From assembly GCA_024233215.1 (NCBI GenBank), contig JACKPW010000021.1:36566-100565 (forward strand): a stretch of DNA of 64,000 nt, in the 5' to 3' direction. This document shows positions 7,756 to 16,904 of the stretch, piece after piece (position 1 is the stretch's first letter; each line of letters begins with the position of its first letter). The notes beneath the pieces were generated by a model. It did not search any database, had not been told where the DNA came from, and was given only the letters and a program-made list of their open reading frames with translations. A program made the position numbers and the translations under genes. This DNA is from Verrucomicrobiales bacterium (GTDB taxonomy: Bacteria; Verrucomicrobiota; Verrucomicrobiia; Limisphaerales; J093).

Positions 7756-9237
7756 TCACTCGATGCCGAGCTTCTTCTGGATTTCCTCCAGCGGCACCCC
7801 CTTGGTTTCGGGCATCACCACCAGCACCCAGACCAGCTGCCCCACCATCATCAAGGTGTACAGGGCGAAGATGGCGCCCCCCCCGAACTTGCCCACCACC
7901 ATGGGAAAGGTCTGGGAGATGAGGGCCGCAAAGATCCAGTGGGTGAACGAACCCAGCGCCTGCCCGCGAGCGCGAACGCGATTGGGGAACACCTCGCTGA
8001 TGAACACCCAGATCACCGCGCCCTGACCGAAGGCATGCGAGGCGATGAACACCACGAGTGCCATCAAGACATACTTGCCGCCCACCGCCGCGGGCGGCAG
8101 CAGGCTCTGCAGCGTGGCCTTCAGACCGTCCACCGTTTCCGCGCTCACACCCGACTTCTGGGCCTCGGCCACCGCCTTCATGGCGTCGCTCACCGCCGCG
8201 AACTCGCCGCTGTAGGTGAAGAAGGCCCACGTGGTCACGCCGAGGCTGAGGATGTAGCCGATGGACCCCACGATCATCAGCTTCTTCCGACCCAACCGGT
8301 CGATCACGAACAACGCCAGAATCGTGAACCCCAAGTTCGCCACCCCCAGCAAGACCGGTTGCAGCGCCGCCATCTGTTCGCTCGCGCCCGCCATCCGAAA
8401 AATGGTGGTGGCGTAGTAAAGCACCGCGTTGATTCCCGAGGCCTGGTTGAAGAAGGCAATCATGAACGCCAGGAGGATCGGGGTGAGATACTTGCGACAA
8501 TAGAACGGTTCATTGGCCCGATGATGTTCCAGATCCAGTGACTCCCGGATGGCGGCGAGCTCACGGTCCACCTGGGCCGGATCCGGATCCAGCCTTGCCA
8601 GCACGGCCCGCGCCTCCTCGTTGCGACCTCTCGCGGCCAGCCATCGGGGACTGTACGGCGTGCCAAACAGCAGCAGGAAGAACGCTGCCGCCGGAAAGGC
8701 CTCCACCCCGAACATCCAGCGCCACTCGGTCGCTCCCAGCTTGAGCTGGGTGATGATGTAGTTCGACAGGAAGGCCAGGAGGATGCCGAACACAATGTTG
8801 AACTGCGCCAGCGCCACCAACCGCCCGCGGGACGGCGCCGGGGAAATCTCCGCGATGTACATCGGTGACACCACCGACGCCCCACCCACTCCCAGCCCCC
8901 CGATGAACCGGAAGATCAGGAACGAATACCAATCCCACGCCAGGGCACTGCCCACCGCCGAAACGAAATAAAGCACCCCCAGCACCTTCAGCATGTCGCG
9001 ACGGCCGATCCGGTCGGTGGGCCAGCCCACCAGAATCGAGCCGATGATCGTGCCGATGAGCGCACTCGCCACGGTGAATCCGAGCCGGGCATCGCTCAAA
9101 TCCCACAGCGCCTTGAGGGTGTCGTTCGCGCCGGAAATGACGGCGGTATCAAAGCCGAACAACAACCCGCCCAGCGCCGCGACGATGGAACTGCGCCACA
9201 GAAACGCCCGGGCGGATGCCGAGGAAGTGCTTGTCAT
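7756..9237 (-). CDS. sugar porter (SP) family MFS transporter
   Basis: 493 residues with twelve hydrophobic helices. The sugar-porter signatures are all present: GGLLFGFDTAVISG in helix 1, DRIGRRDMLK in loop 2-3, RFIGGLGVGGASVVSPMYIAE in helices 4-5, DRLGRKKLM in loop 8-9, and the C-terminal PETKGVPLEEIQKKL. These match XylE/GalP/GLUT-type proton symporters at the cytoplasmic membrane. Residues of about 345-400 hold an extra hydrophilic loop (TYSGEFAAVSDAMKAVAEAQ) seen in several verrucomicrobial members. A xylose, galactose or related monosaccharide substrate is plausible given the downstream dehydrogenase and the polysaccharide locus, but it cannot be read. Confidence 0.93.
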   Translation of the reverse strand: MTSTSSASARAFLWRSSIVAALGGLLFGFDTAVISGANDTLKALWDLSDARLGFTVASALIGTIIGSILVGWPTDRIGRRDMLKVLGVLYFVSAVGSALAWDWYSFLIFRFIGGLGVGGASVVSPMYIAEISPAPSRGRLVALAQFNIVFGILLAFLSNYIITQLKLGATEWRWMFGVEAFPAAAFFLLLFGTPYSPRWLAARGRNEEARAVLARLDPDPAQVDRELAAIRESLDLEHHRANEPFYCRKYLTPILLAFMIAFFNQASGINAVLYYATTIFRMAGASEQMAALQPVLLGVANLGFTILALFVIDRLGRKKLMIVGSIGYILSLGVTTWAFFTYSGEFAAVSDAMKAVAEAQKSGVSAETVDGLKATLQSLLPPAAVGGKYVLMALVVFIASHAFGQGAVIWVFISEVFPNRVRARGQALGSFTHWIFAALISQTFPMVVGKFGGGAIFALYTLMMVGQLVWVLVVMPETKGVPLEEIQKKLGIE

Positions 9238-9389
9238 GGGGCGGCATCCTGCAATCCCGCCGCCCGCCTGTCACGCCGATTGAGCGGCGCCAAGTCACAG
9301 GGCGGCTGAAGGACGAGGATGGAGAATGGGCACGGCGCCATCCTCCATCCTCGACCCTCCATCCCCGAAATCGACCGGGCGACACCGCC

Positions 9390-10787
9390 TCAAAACCCCT
9401 CCATCCCCCAGCCCGCCCGGTACTTCCGGCGCAGCAGCGCGTCGGCCACCGCCGAGTTGGGCACGGTCAACCGCTTCGCATCCCATTCCAACTCCGTGTC
9501 AGGCACCCGCACCGCCACCGTTCCCAACAGGATCGCCTCGGTCATGGGGCCGGTCTGGGCAAAGTGGCACTCGCACATCTCGCCACCCAGGCAGGCATCG
9601 GCGAAATGGTGGTAGTGGTTGCGCACCTCCAGTTTCGGCCGGCGGACATCCGCAAACCGCGCCTCCGGCAGCAACTGCGGCGTGCCGTCGAGCCCGTTCA
9701 ACAACGCGCCCTCGGTACCGATGATCATCGCGGATTCCGTGGGGTAATCCTCCACCCCATACAGTTCCCGGACGTGTTTTGGCGGGTAGAATTCCCCATC
9801 CGCCCATTCCACCGTCCAGTCCTCGCCACCGGTGAGGTCGTTCCCCGGAAACGTCCAGGTGATCAGGTTCCCCTGGGGCCACGTGTCCGCGCGCCGGGCC
9901 GGTGAGTCCTTCCAGGAAGCCTGCACCTCCGCCCGAACGGATTTCGGCGGCTGCATCTTCAATCCCTTCCACACCGCGTCGAAAATGTGGCAGCCGATGT
10001 CGCCGGACCAACCGGTGCCGAAGTCCTGCCACGCCCGCCATTTCACGGGGTGATAGATGCCCGGCGCATAGGGACGTTCCGGCGCGGTCCCCAGCCAGAG
10101 ATCCCAGGCCAGCGACTCGGGCGGCGGTTCACCCGGCACCGGACGTGGCCCCGGCAACCGGTAATTCTCCACCGCCCCGGGACGGTTGGCACACAGATAG
10201 GCCTTCTTGACCTGCCCGATGCGCCCCTGCCGGAGCCACTCCACCGTGGTCCGGTCGCCGAAGCCCGACGCCAACTGCGTGCCAAGTTGGGTCACCACGC
10301 CCTTGGCCTTCGCGGCCTCGGTCAGCGCACGCACCTCGGCCACGTCGTGACACATCGGTTTCTGACAATAGACGTGCTTGCCGCGGTCGATGGCGGACCG
10401 TGCGATGGCATAGTGCATGTGATCGGGCACCGCCAGGTTGACCGAATCGATCTTGTCCGCCTCCGCCTCCAGCAATTCCCGCCAGTCACGGTAACGCCGT
10501 GCCTTCGGGGCCGCCTCCGCCGCCTTGGCCAGGTGATTGGCGTCAACGTCGCAAATCGCCAGCACGTCGGTGCGTCCGTGCTGAAGGAAGTTGTTCAGGT
10601 CGTTCCAGCCCATGCCCCCCACGCCGATGCAGGCATGCTGCAACCGGGAGTTGGGGGAAGCCGCCCGAAGCCACGTGGGGCCGGTCAGCGCGGCGAGCGC
10701 CGTGGCGGTGCCGGTTTGGGCGAGGAAGCGACGACGCGAAAGTCCGGAAGACCGGAAGGTCATGGCGTTTGCGGGCTTGTTCTGCAT
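9390..10787 (-). CDS. Tat-exported Gfo/Idh/MocA family oxidoreductase
   Basis: 465 residues. The leader LSRRRFLAQTGTATALAALTG is a clear Tat signal. The dinucleotide-binding motif IGVGGMGWNDL follows near residue 55, and the family loop that usually reads EKP appears here as YCQKPMCHDVAE. The C-terminal half is the alpha/beta GFO_IDH_MocA_C-type domain. Members oxidise or epimerise sugars and glycosides with tightly bound NAD(P). The exported, Tat-dependent forms expand strongly in Verrucomicrobia and Planctomycetes and act on glycans outside the cytoplasm. It sits just upstream of the sugar porter on the same strand (152 bases apart). The start could also be the ATG at 10763. Confidence 0.9.
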   Translation of the reverse strand: MQNKPANAMTFRSSGLSRRRFLAQTGTATALAALTGPTWLRAASPNSRLQHACIGVGGMGWNDLNNFLQHGRTDVLAICDVDANHLAKAAEAAPKARRYRDWRELLEAEADKIDSVNLAVPDHMHYAIARSAIDRGKHVYCQKPMCHDVAEVRALTEAAKAKGVVTQLGTQLASGFGDRTTVEWLRQGRIGQVKKAYLCANRPGAVENYRLPGPRPVPGEPPPESLAWDLWLGTAPERPYAPGIYHPVKWRAWQDFGTGWSGDIGCHIFDAVWKGLKMQPPKSVRAEVQASWKDSPARRADTWPQGNLITWTFPGNDLTGGEDWTVEWADGEFYPPKHVRELYGVEDYPTESAMIIGTEGALLNGLDGTPQLLPEARFADVRRPKLEVRNHYHHFADACLGGEMCECHFAQTGPMTEAILLGTVAVRVPDTELEWDAKRLTVPNSAVADALLRRKYRAGWGMEGF

Positions 10788-10884
10788 GCCCTCCGTCTAG
10801 CATCCGGGCAAGGGGATGCAAGTTGTTTTGGTGGGGTCTCAGAAGTCCCCGGCGGAGGGGCGACGGCCCATCGCCACGATGAGA

Positions 10885-11829
10885 CTACGCCGTGTCCACG
10901 GTCCCGGGACGGGCCGTCCCCACGCCGCCTTCGGATCTCGGGTTACGGATTTGGGCGCCCCCGGGATCACGGGCCCCGGAGGACTCTGGCTGCCGGTCCC
11001 GCAACCGGTTCAGGGCCTCCTCCGCATCGCCGCCCCGGCACTCCAACTCGAACAGGACGGACCTCCGCTCGTCGGCACCGCACCTCGGATCCGAATGGAG
11101 TTGTTCGAAGAGGGGCACGAGATGCTGATTCAAAAGATGATCCTCCCTCAGCCAGTAGAGCTCGTGGGTTCGAAGCAAGTGGAGCGGGTTCTGTTGCGCC
11201 AAACGCTGACAGGTCTCCACCAGGAGATTCGTTTGACCGTCAATGAAATACGCCACCACCGCCGCGCGCAGGCTCAGGTAATCGCGGGCATAATGCGTGA
11301 GGAAGGGGATCGCCGTCCGACTGGCACCGCTGACCTCGCCCAGTGTGTCCAGCAATTCCGTGGTATCCACGTAGTGAAGCTGGGGACAATGCTCCAGACA
11401 GTCGATCAGGTCAGGGACGGCGGCCTGCGCGTTGGTTCCCATCATGGAAAGCAGCCGTGCCGCCTGCGAATGCCTGCTCGCACAGTTGTCCGCGAAGTCG
11501 TCGATCCCCAACCAGCGGTTGAGCCTGGGGTGACGGCTGCCCAACGCCAGCAGGTGGTCGAAGGACAGGAATGGAAGGCGATGGCAGGCGTCGTGCAGGC
11601 CCTTGCGGACGATCAACGGTACGGCCCGCACGCCGATTTGCCGCACCGCCTCGGAAGCCTCGGACCGTGAGTCTGCCCGCAATGCCTGTTCCACCAAGCC
11701 GGCGGTGCGCCGGCTGAGCAGGTATGGCCAGTGATCCCTCTGGCCAGGCAACACCCACCCGGCCCCGGCCACCACAAGCACGCCGGTGGCGATGAGTCTT
11801 CCCCGACGCTTCAAGCCACGTAACGGCAT
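10885..11829 (-). CDS. membrane-anchored HEAT-repeat-like protein
   Basis: I start at the ATG at 11829 (MPLRGLKRRGRLIATGVLVVAGAGW), which gives a single N-terminal transmembrane helix; the frame extends further upstream, but that part reads like spacer. After the anchor come repeated helical pairs such as ASEAVRQIGVRAVPLIVRKG and LSMMGTNAQAAVPDLIDCLE, the 'AVPxLIxxL' pattern of HEAT repeats. The last 40 residues are low in complexity and rich in Arg, Gly and Pro. HEAT arrays bind other proteins; no enzymatic motif is visible. It is divergent from the AddB-like gene with about 120 bases between starts. Confidence 0.65.
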   Translation of the reverse strand: MPLRGLKRRGRLIATGVLVVAGAGWVLPGQRDHWPYLLSRRTAGLVEQALRADSRSEASEAVRQIGVRAVPLIVRKGLHDACHRLPFLSFDHLLALGSRHPRLNRWLGIDDFADNCASRHSQAARLLSMMGTNAQAAVPDLIDCLEHCPQLHYVDTTELLDTLGEVSGASRTAIPFLTHYARDYLSLRAAVVAYFIDGQTNLLVETCQRLAQQNPLHLLRTHELYWLREDHLLNQHLVPLFEQLHSDPRCGADERRSVLFELECRGGDAEEALNRLRDRQPESSGARDPGGAQIRNPRSEGGVGTARPGTVDTA

Positions 11830-11949
11830 CGCAGAAGCCACGTAGTAACCAGACGGCCGATGGGCTGGCGAGCACGGAAATGCGGGTCCAGGGCGCCCCC
11901 CTGCCGCTTTTGCGTTGCCGTGTGAGCCTGGGAACCACCACCCTGCCGC

Positions 11950-14900
11950 GTGATCGCGCGCTTTCTTCTCGGCCCCGCCGGCAGCGGCAAGACGCACCGC
12001 TGTCTGGAGGAAGTCCGCGCCGCACTGAGGGGCTCACCCAACGGTCCCGAACTGCTTTTCGTCGCCCCCAAACAGGCCACGTTTCAACTCGAACGCCAGT
12101 TGCTCGACGACCCCGCCCTGCCCGGCTACAGCCGTCTGCGCATCGTTTCCTTCGATCGCCTGGCCGAATGGGCGCTCGACCAATTGAATCGCGTCCCGCC
12201 ACCGCGACTCGGGGAATCCGGCCGGTTGATGGTGCTGCGGGCCCTGCTCGCACGGCATCGGCCGGCTTTGAAGTTGTTCCACGCGTCCGCCCGGCTGCCG
12301 GGATTTGCGCGCGAACTCAGCGGCACGCTGCGCGAACTGCGCCAACACCGCCTGGGGGTCGGGTCCCTGCGTCGACTGGCACGCACGACGAAGCACCGCA
12401 ACGCCCTGGCGGGCAAGCTGGAGGATCTCGCGCTGCTTGCGGAGGCCTATGACCAGTGGCTTGAGGAACAACACGTCCACGACGACCAGGCCCTGCTCGA
12501 CGCCGCCACCGCAGCCCTCTGCCAACATCGACACCCCCCCTCGGCTGCAGACGTCCCCCTGGATGTCGCCGGCCTCTGGCTGGACGGTTTTGCGGAGATG
12601 ACGCCGCAGGAACAGGAACTGCTCACGGCGATGCTCCCGTTCTGCCGGCAGGCCACCCTGGCGTTCTGTCTGGAAGATCTCCCGACGGACACGCCCCCAT
12701 GGCTTTCAACCTGGGGCCTGGTGGGCCGGACCTGTCACGCCCTTCATCAAAGGCTCGCCGGCCATCGCGATATCGATCTCGAAATCGTCCGACTCGAACG
12801 CGCCCCGGCGCGCAGCCGGTTCACTGCCGCGCCTGCGCTGGCGCACCTCGAAACCCACTGGTCGCGCCCCTTGCCCTTCGAAGGGAAGCCAGGAAACGCT
12901 GTGAGCCTCCGCACCTGCGCCACGCCCCAGGCGGAGGTGGTGGACGCGGCCCGGACCATTCGCGAGTTCGTGCGGGGAGGCGGACGTTACCGGGAAACGG
13001 CGGTGATCATGCGCGCGCTGGCGCCTTACCAGGACACCCTGCGCCGGGTGTTTCAGCGTTATGACATCCCCTTCTTCCTGGACGCCCGCGAGTCCGTCGC
13101 GCATCACCCGTTGGCGGAACTGACCCGGGCCGCCGCACGCCTCCTGACCCACGGCTGGCACCACGACGACTGGTTTGCCGCGTTGAAGACCGGTCTGCTG
13201 CCGGTGAACGAAGCCGACGTGGACGCCCTGGAGAACGAGGCTCTTGCCCGGGGTTGGGGGGGCGAGCGATGGCTGGAACCGCTGCGTTGCCCCGAGGATC
13301 CGGACCTGGCCAGTCGCCTGGAGAAAGTCCGCCGCCGCGGTGTGCTGCCGTTCCTCCGGTTGCAGAAGCACCTGCGTCCGGGAGGCAGTCCCACGGGACG
13401 TGAACTCGCGGTTGCGTTGCATGCATTCTGGCGCGGCCTGCGAGTGGATCAGACCCTGGAAGCGTGGGCCGAAGGCGCCACCGCCCGGGCGGACGCATTG
13501 GAGGGACGCACCCGACCGCAGGTGCATCGCTCCGTGCTCGACCAGATGCTGGACTGGCTTCGCGACCTGGCCAAGGCCTTCCCCGCCGAGGCCCTCCCGC
13601 TGCGCGACTGGCTGCCCATCATCGAGGCCGGTCTGGCCGGTCTGTCAGTCGGCGTCATTCCCCCGGCATTGGATCAGGTCCTCGTCGGTGCCATCGACCG
13701 CTCGCGCAATCCCGACCTCCGACTGGCCGTCGTGCTCGGGTTGAACGAGGGCGTCTTCCCCGCCACGCCTCCGCCCGCCCAACTGCTCAATGAAAACGAC
13801 CGCGCCGCGCTGACCGAGGAAGGCGTGGCGCTCGGGCCGGACCGACGTTGGCGGCTGGGTCGCGAACGCTACTACGGTTACATCGCCTGCACCCGCGCCC
13901 GGGAACGACTGGTCCTGACCTGCGCCCGCCAGGACGCCCAGGGTCGGGAACTGAACCCCTCGCCGTTCTTCTCCCTGATTGAAAGGCTCTTCCCCACCCG
14001 GTCCGACGACGGAATCGAAACCGCCGAAGACTGGCGGGCGACCTCGCATCCCGCGGAACTGGCGGTGCCGGTGTTGCGGGTGCTCACCACCGGCGGTCAG
14101 GGGTCGTCCGAGACCCTGTTGAACGTGCCGGAGTTTGCCGGTCTGCAGGAGCTGGCAGGAGTGCTTCGGGATCCCGAAGCGCAAACCGGCCTGCTGCCGG
14201 AGGTGGCAAAAGGGCTCTACGGTCCGCGGCAACTGCGCCTTTCAGTCAGCGCCATTGAGGAGTTCGCATCGTGTTCGTTCCGGTTCCTGGTCTCCCGCGG
14301 TCTGCGCGCGGCAGAGCGCCGCACCTTCGAGGCGGACGCCCGACGTCGCGGGAGCTTCAGTCATGAGGTGCTGGCGCGCTACCACGCCAAGGTGAAGGAG
14401 GACGGCCGGGAATGGCGCGATCTCGCCGAGGACGAATCCCGTCTCCTGTTGCAGGAGGTGGCTGCCACGGTCGCGCGGGAGTTCGAGCACGGCCTGCTCG
14501 CCGCCGCTCCACGCACGAAGTTCACCGCGGAACAAATCACCCGACAGCTGAGCGAGTTCATCGGCGTCCTCACCGGCTGGCTGCGCGGGAGCTACGCGCT
14601 GACTCCGCTGGCGGCGGAACTCGCCTTTGGCGGCCGGGAATCACCGCTCCCTGCCTGGACCCTGCCGCTCGGTCATGACCGGGAACTCACGATCAGCGGC
14701 AAGATCGATCGCATCGACGTGCTCACGGATCCCTCGAATGCCGAACGGCTCGTGGTGATCATGGATTACAAGTCCTCGGCACGGAAGATGGACGCGATGC
14801 TGGTGGACGCCGGAGTGGACATCCAACTTCCGGCCTATCTGCTCGCCCTGGAACACCTCGCGCCGGAATCCAGTCTGATCGGTTCCGGACCGATGCGGGG

Positions 14901-15315
14901 GATTGGGATGTTTTTTGTGGGACTGCGACCGGAGACCGCCTCGACCCGCTCCCGTGACGAAACCCCGGACAAACTGGCGCTCGCCCGGCGCAAGGCCTGG
15001 CAGCACCGGGGTCGCTACGACCGCGACGCCGTTCGGTGGCTGGACGGAAGCGGGGAGAAGCCGGGGTCCGGCCAGTTTGCCGGCGGGCGGGCGGCCGACC
15101 CACTGTCGCGGGCGGATTTCCGGGCCCTGCTGGAAGCGGTGGAAGCCCGTCTGACCGCGCTGGCCGGGGCAATTCTCGACGGCAGGACGGCCGTGGATCC
15201 GTATGTTCATCGCGGTCGCAGCGCCTGCGACCTCTGTGCCTGCGCGTCCATCTGCCGCATCGATCCGTGGACGCACCGGTATCGACGCCTGGACGGTGCC
15301 GCCCAGGCCCAGTGA
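11950..15315 (+). CDS. AddB-like helicase/nuclease subunit with 4Fe-4S PD-(D/E)XK nuclease domain
   Basis: 1,121 residues, GTG start. Residues 8-15 are a Walker A motif (GPAGSGKT). UvrD-like but degenerate helicase domains follow, and the nuclease is at the C-terminus: D920/D923 (GKIDRIDVL), then D939-Y-K941 (MDYKSS) and Q852-type downstream contacts (DIQLPAYLLAL). Cysteines C775, C1093, C1096 and C1102 (CDLCACASIC) match the spacing of the AddB iron-sulfur staple. AddAB repairs double-strand breaks by resecting ends to Chi. No AddA/RecB-type partner is next to it in this window, so it either pairs with a distant addA or works alone. The stop codon lies inside the left terminal inverted repeat of the element at 15310-15470. 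Confidence 0.85.
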   Translation: MIARFLLGPAGSGKTHRCLEEVRAALRGSPNGPELLFVAPKQATFQLERQLLDDPALPGYSRLRIVSFDRLAEWALDQLNRVPPPRLGESGRLMVLRALLARHRPALKLFHASARLPGFARELSGTLRELRQHRLGVGSLRRLARTTKHRNALAGKLEDLALLAEAYDQWLEEQHVHDDQALLDAATAALCQHRHPPSAADVPLDVAGLWLDGFAEMTPQEQELLTAMLPFCRQATLAFCLEDLPTDTPPWLSTWGLVGRTCHALHQRLAGHRDIDLEIVRLERAPARSRFTAAPALAHLETHWSRPLPFEGKPGNAVSLRTCATPQAEVVDAARTIREFVRGGGRYRETAVIMRALAPYQDTLRRVFQRYDIPFFLDARESVAHHPLAELTRAAARLLTHGWHHDDWFAALKTGLLPVNEADVDALENEALARGWGGERWLEPLRCPEDPDLASRLEKVRRRGVLPFLRLQKHLRPGGSPTGRELAVALHAFWRGLRVDQTLEAWAEGATARADALEGRTRPQVHRSVLDQMLDWLRDLAKAFPAEALPLRDWLPIIEAGLAGLSVGVIPPALDQVLVGAIDRSRNPDLRLAVVLGLNEGVFPATPPPAQLLNENDRAALTEEGVALGPDRRWRLGRERYYGYIACTRARERLVLTCARQDAQGRELNPSPFFSLIERLFPTRSDDGIETAEDWRATSHPAELAVPVLRVLTTGGQGSSETLLNVPEFAGLQELAGVLRDPEAQTGLLPEVAKGLYGPRQLRLSVSAIEEFASCSFRFLVSRGLRAAERRTFEADARRRGSFSHEVLARYHAKVKEDGREWRDLAEDESRLLLQEVAATVAREFEHGLLAAAPRTKFTAEQITRQLSEFIGVLTGWLRGSYALTPLAAELAFGGRESPLPAWTLPLGHDRELTISGKIDRIDVLTDPSNAERLVVIMDYKSSARKMDAMLVDAGVDIQLPAYLLALEHLAPESSLIGSGPMRGIGMFFVGLRPETASTRSRDETPDKLALARRKAWQHRGRYDRDAVRWLDGSGEKPGSGQFAGGRAADPLSRADFRALLEAVEARLTALAGAILDGRTAVDPYVHRGRSACDLCACASICRIDPWTHRYRRLDGAAQAQ

Positions 15316-15470
15316 CAAAGTCAGCGCAAGTCGTTGGTTCGTAACGCAGATATCTGATCTGCTGTATCGCGGGTATCCGACCCGCAGACCGTGGAGAAGT
15401 CCGGACACTCTGCCGAATGGAATTCGGCGATGCAGCAGATTCGGAACTCTGCGCTACGACTTTGTCACTG
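15310..15470. mobile_element. 161-bp palindromic MITE-like element (copy A)
   Basis: Outer arms CAGTGACAAAGTC (15310-15322) and GACTTTGTCACTG (15458-15470) are exact inverted repeats. Inside, 15341-15457 starts GTAACGCAGATATCTGATCTG and ends with TCTGCGCTAC, and contains short palindromes around GGGTATCCGACCC and CCGAATGGAATTCGG. The core is closely similar to the reverse complement of 31176-31289. It has no coding capacity, so it would need a transposase in trans. It supplies the stop codon of the AddB-like gene. Confidence 0.75.
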
Positions 15471-15545
15471 GCCCTGCGCTGCCGCCGCCAAAGACGCACC
15501 GCAGGCTTGACGGAAGGCGGGCAGTGCTCAAGACAATCCCACGTG

Positions 15546-15935
15546 ATGCGGCCATTTCAGATCATCTTCACACCGACCAGCGCCGCCGAACTGGCGCGCA
15601 TGCCGAAGGAACTCCAACTGGAGATTCTGGGGGACTTCCGCGGGCTGCCGAAGGAGGTGGTCAGCACCGAACTCGAACACTTCGGCAAACTGCGGCGCGA
15701 GGGCCGGGTCCTCCACCGGTTTCGACTCGGTGATTATCGGGTCTATTTCGAGAAACACGATCTCGGCGTGCTGGTCCATCGCATCCTCAGCCGCAACACC
15801 CTCAAGGACTTCCTGTTCCGCTCACGACTACCGACCGCCGAGGAGGACGCCGCGCTCCAGGACAACCCGAAGTTCTGGGAACTGATCCAGACCGCCCGGG
15901 CTGCGCAACCGAACGCCGGGATCAACGCGAACTGA
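15546..15935 (+). CDS. RelE/ParE-fold toxin-like protein without a visible antitoxin
   Basis: The start at 15546 (MRPFQIIFTPTSAAELARMP) lies just after the repeat element; the longer frame from 15417 is translated repeat. The RelE/ParE fold is suggested by LHRFRLGDYRVYFEKHD followed by VLVHRILSRNTLKDFL, the two central strands with the conserved R-x-x-x-Y-R core. RelE-family toxins cleave mRNA at the ribosome; ParE inhibits gyrase. The 129-residue length is longer than usual (about 90): the extra C-terminal tail (LPTAEEDAALQDNPKFWELI) might be antitoxin-like or structural. No antitoxin gene lies directly up- or downstream, and the MITE-like element sits where one would be expected. Confidence 0.7.
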   Translation: MRPFQIIFTPTSAAELARMPKELQLEILGDFRGLPKEVVSTELEHFGKLRREGRVLHRFRLGDYRVYFEKHDLGVLVHRILSRNTLKDFLFRSRLPTAEEDAALQDNPKFWELIQTARAAQPNAGINAN

Positions 15936-15944
15936 TCCTGGCCC

Positions 15945-16565
15945 TCACCCCACTTCCTCGCCCAGTTCGACGTTCCAGTAGGCGACGTCGATGAAGTGCT
16001 TCCAACTGTCGTGGCAGGGCGAACCGAGCGTGACCTGCACGAAGGGGCGCCACTTGGGTCGACGCGGCTTGCGGATGAGCGTCATGCCGGCCTCGCGCGG
16101 CGTGTGGTTGGCCTTGCGGGTGTTACAGGCGATGCAGGAACAGACAATGTTCTCCCAGGTCGTCGGGCCACCCCGATCGCGTGGGATGACGTGGTCGAGG
16201 TTCAGTTCCGAGCGGTCGAACACGTGGCCGCAATACTGGCAGGTGTTGCGGTCGCGCTCGAAGATGTTGTGCCGGGTGAACTTCACTTCCTTCTTCGGCA
16301 GGCGGTCGAACACCAGGAGCAGAATCACGCGGGGAACCCGGATGCGGAACGAAACCGTGGCAACACTCTCCGGGTGCGGGTCCTCAATGGACAGATCCCG
16401 CCACTGACCGAAGTTGAACGTCTGGTAGGCGCCGCCGTCCCCCTGACAAACGACCTGCGCGTTCCCCTCGAAAAGCAGCGTGAGAGCCCGCCGGGCGGAA
16501 CAGATGTTAACCGCCTGCCACAGCCGGTTCAGAACCAGCACGGGTTGGTTCAGGAGAGAGCTCAT
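15945..16565 (-). CDS. HNH endonuclease family protein
   Basis: 206 residues starting MSSLLNQPVLVLNRLWQAVN. The HNH core lies in the C-terminal half: zinc ligands CQYC and CIAC frame LNLDHVIPRDRGGPTTWENIV and CNTRKANH, giving the H-N-H catalytic triad and a treble-clef zinc site. This is the widespread chromosomal type of stand-alone HNH protein ('VLNxxYxPL' N-terminus), whose cellular role is not established. It is not next to a methylase or phage genes. It converges on the RelE-like gene with nine bases between stops. Confidence 0.87.
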   Translation of the reverse strand: MSSLLNQPVLVLNRLWQAVNICSARRALTLLFEGNAQVVCQGDGGAYQTFNFGQWRDLSIEDPHPESVATVSFRIRVPRVILLLVFDRLPKKEVKFTRHNIFERDRNTCQYCGHVFDRSELNLDHVIPRDRGGPTTWENIVCSCIACNTRKANHTPREAGMTLIRKPRRPKWRPFVQVTLGSPCHDSWKHFIDVAYWNVELGEEVG

Positions 16566-16904
16566 CGCGCACCCCAAGTTGCGCCGAGGCTAGCAAGCTG
16601 TCACGGGGGCTGTCAAATCCGGCGCCCAAGGCCGTAGTTGCGATCGTGTCACACCTCCGGGTGGAGTTGAAATCCGAAGCAAGCCCGAAGCCCGAAGCGG
16701 GCAGATCGATGCTGGAACCCCGAGTCGATCCTGAAAACTGCCCTCTGAAACCACGCTTTCCACTTGAGCAACGGGGTCGGTCCTGCCGCTCTTTGCGGCG
16801 TTCCCTCCGCCAATAGTGAGGACTGACCTCCGAGCGGTCGAACAGGTTCAAGGTCCCCTTGCATGCGCAATCGCGAAAAGGGAGCCCCTCAAGAAACGCC
16901 TGTT
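16566..16904. other. intergenic region, no gene seen
   Basis: This spacer of about 340 bases separates the HNH gene start from the stop of the next minus-strand gene. Apart from a short GAAGCCC-type direct repeat near 16685, I see no gene, tRNA or clear terminator. Confidence 0.5.
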
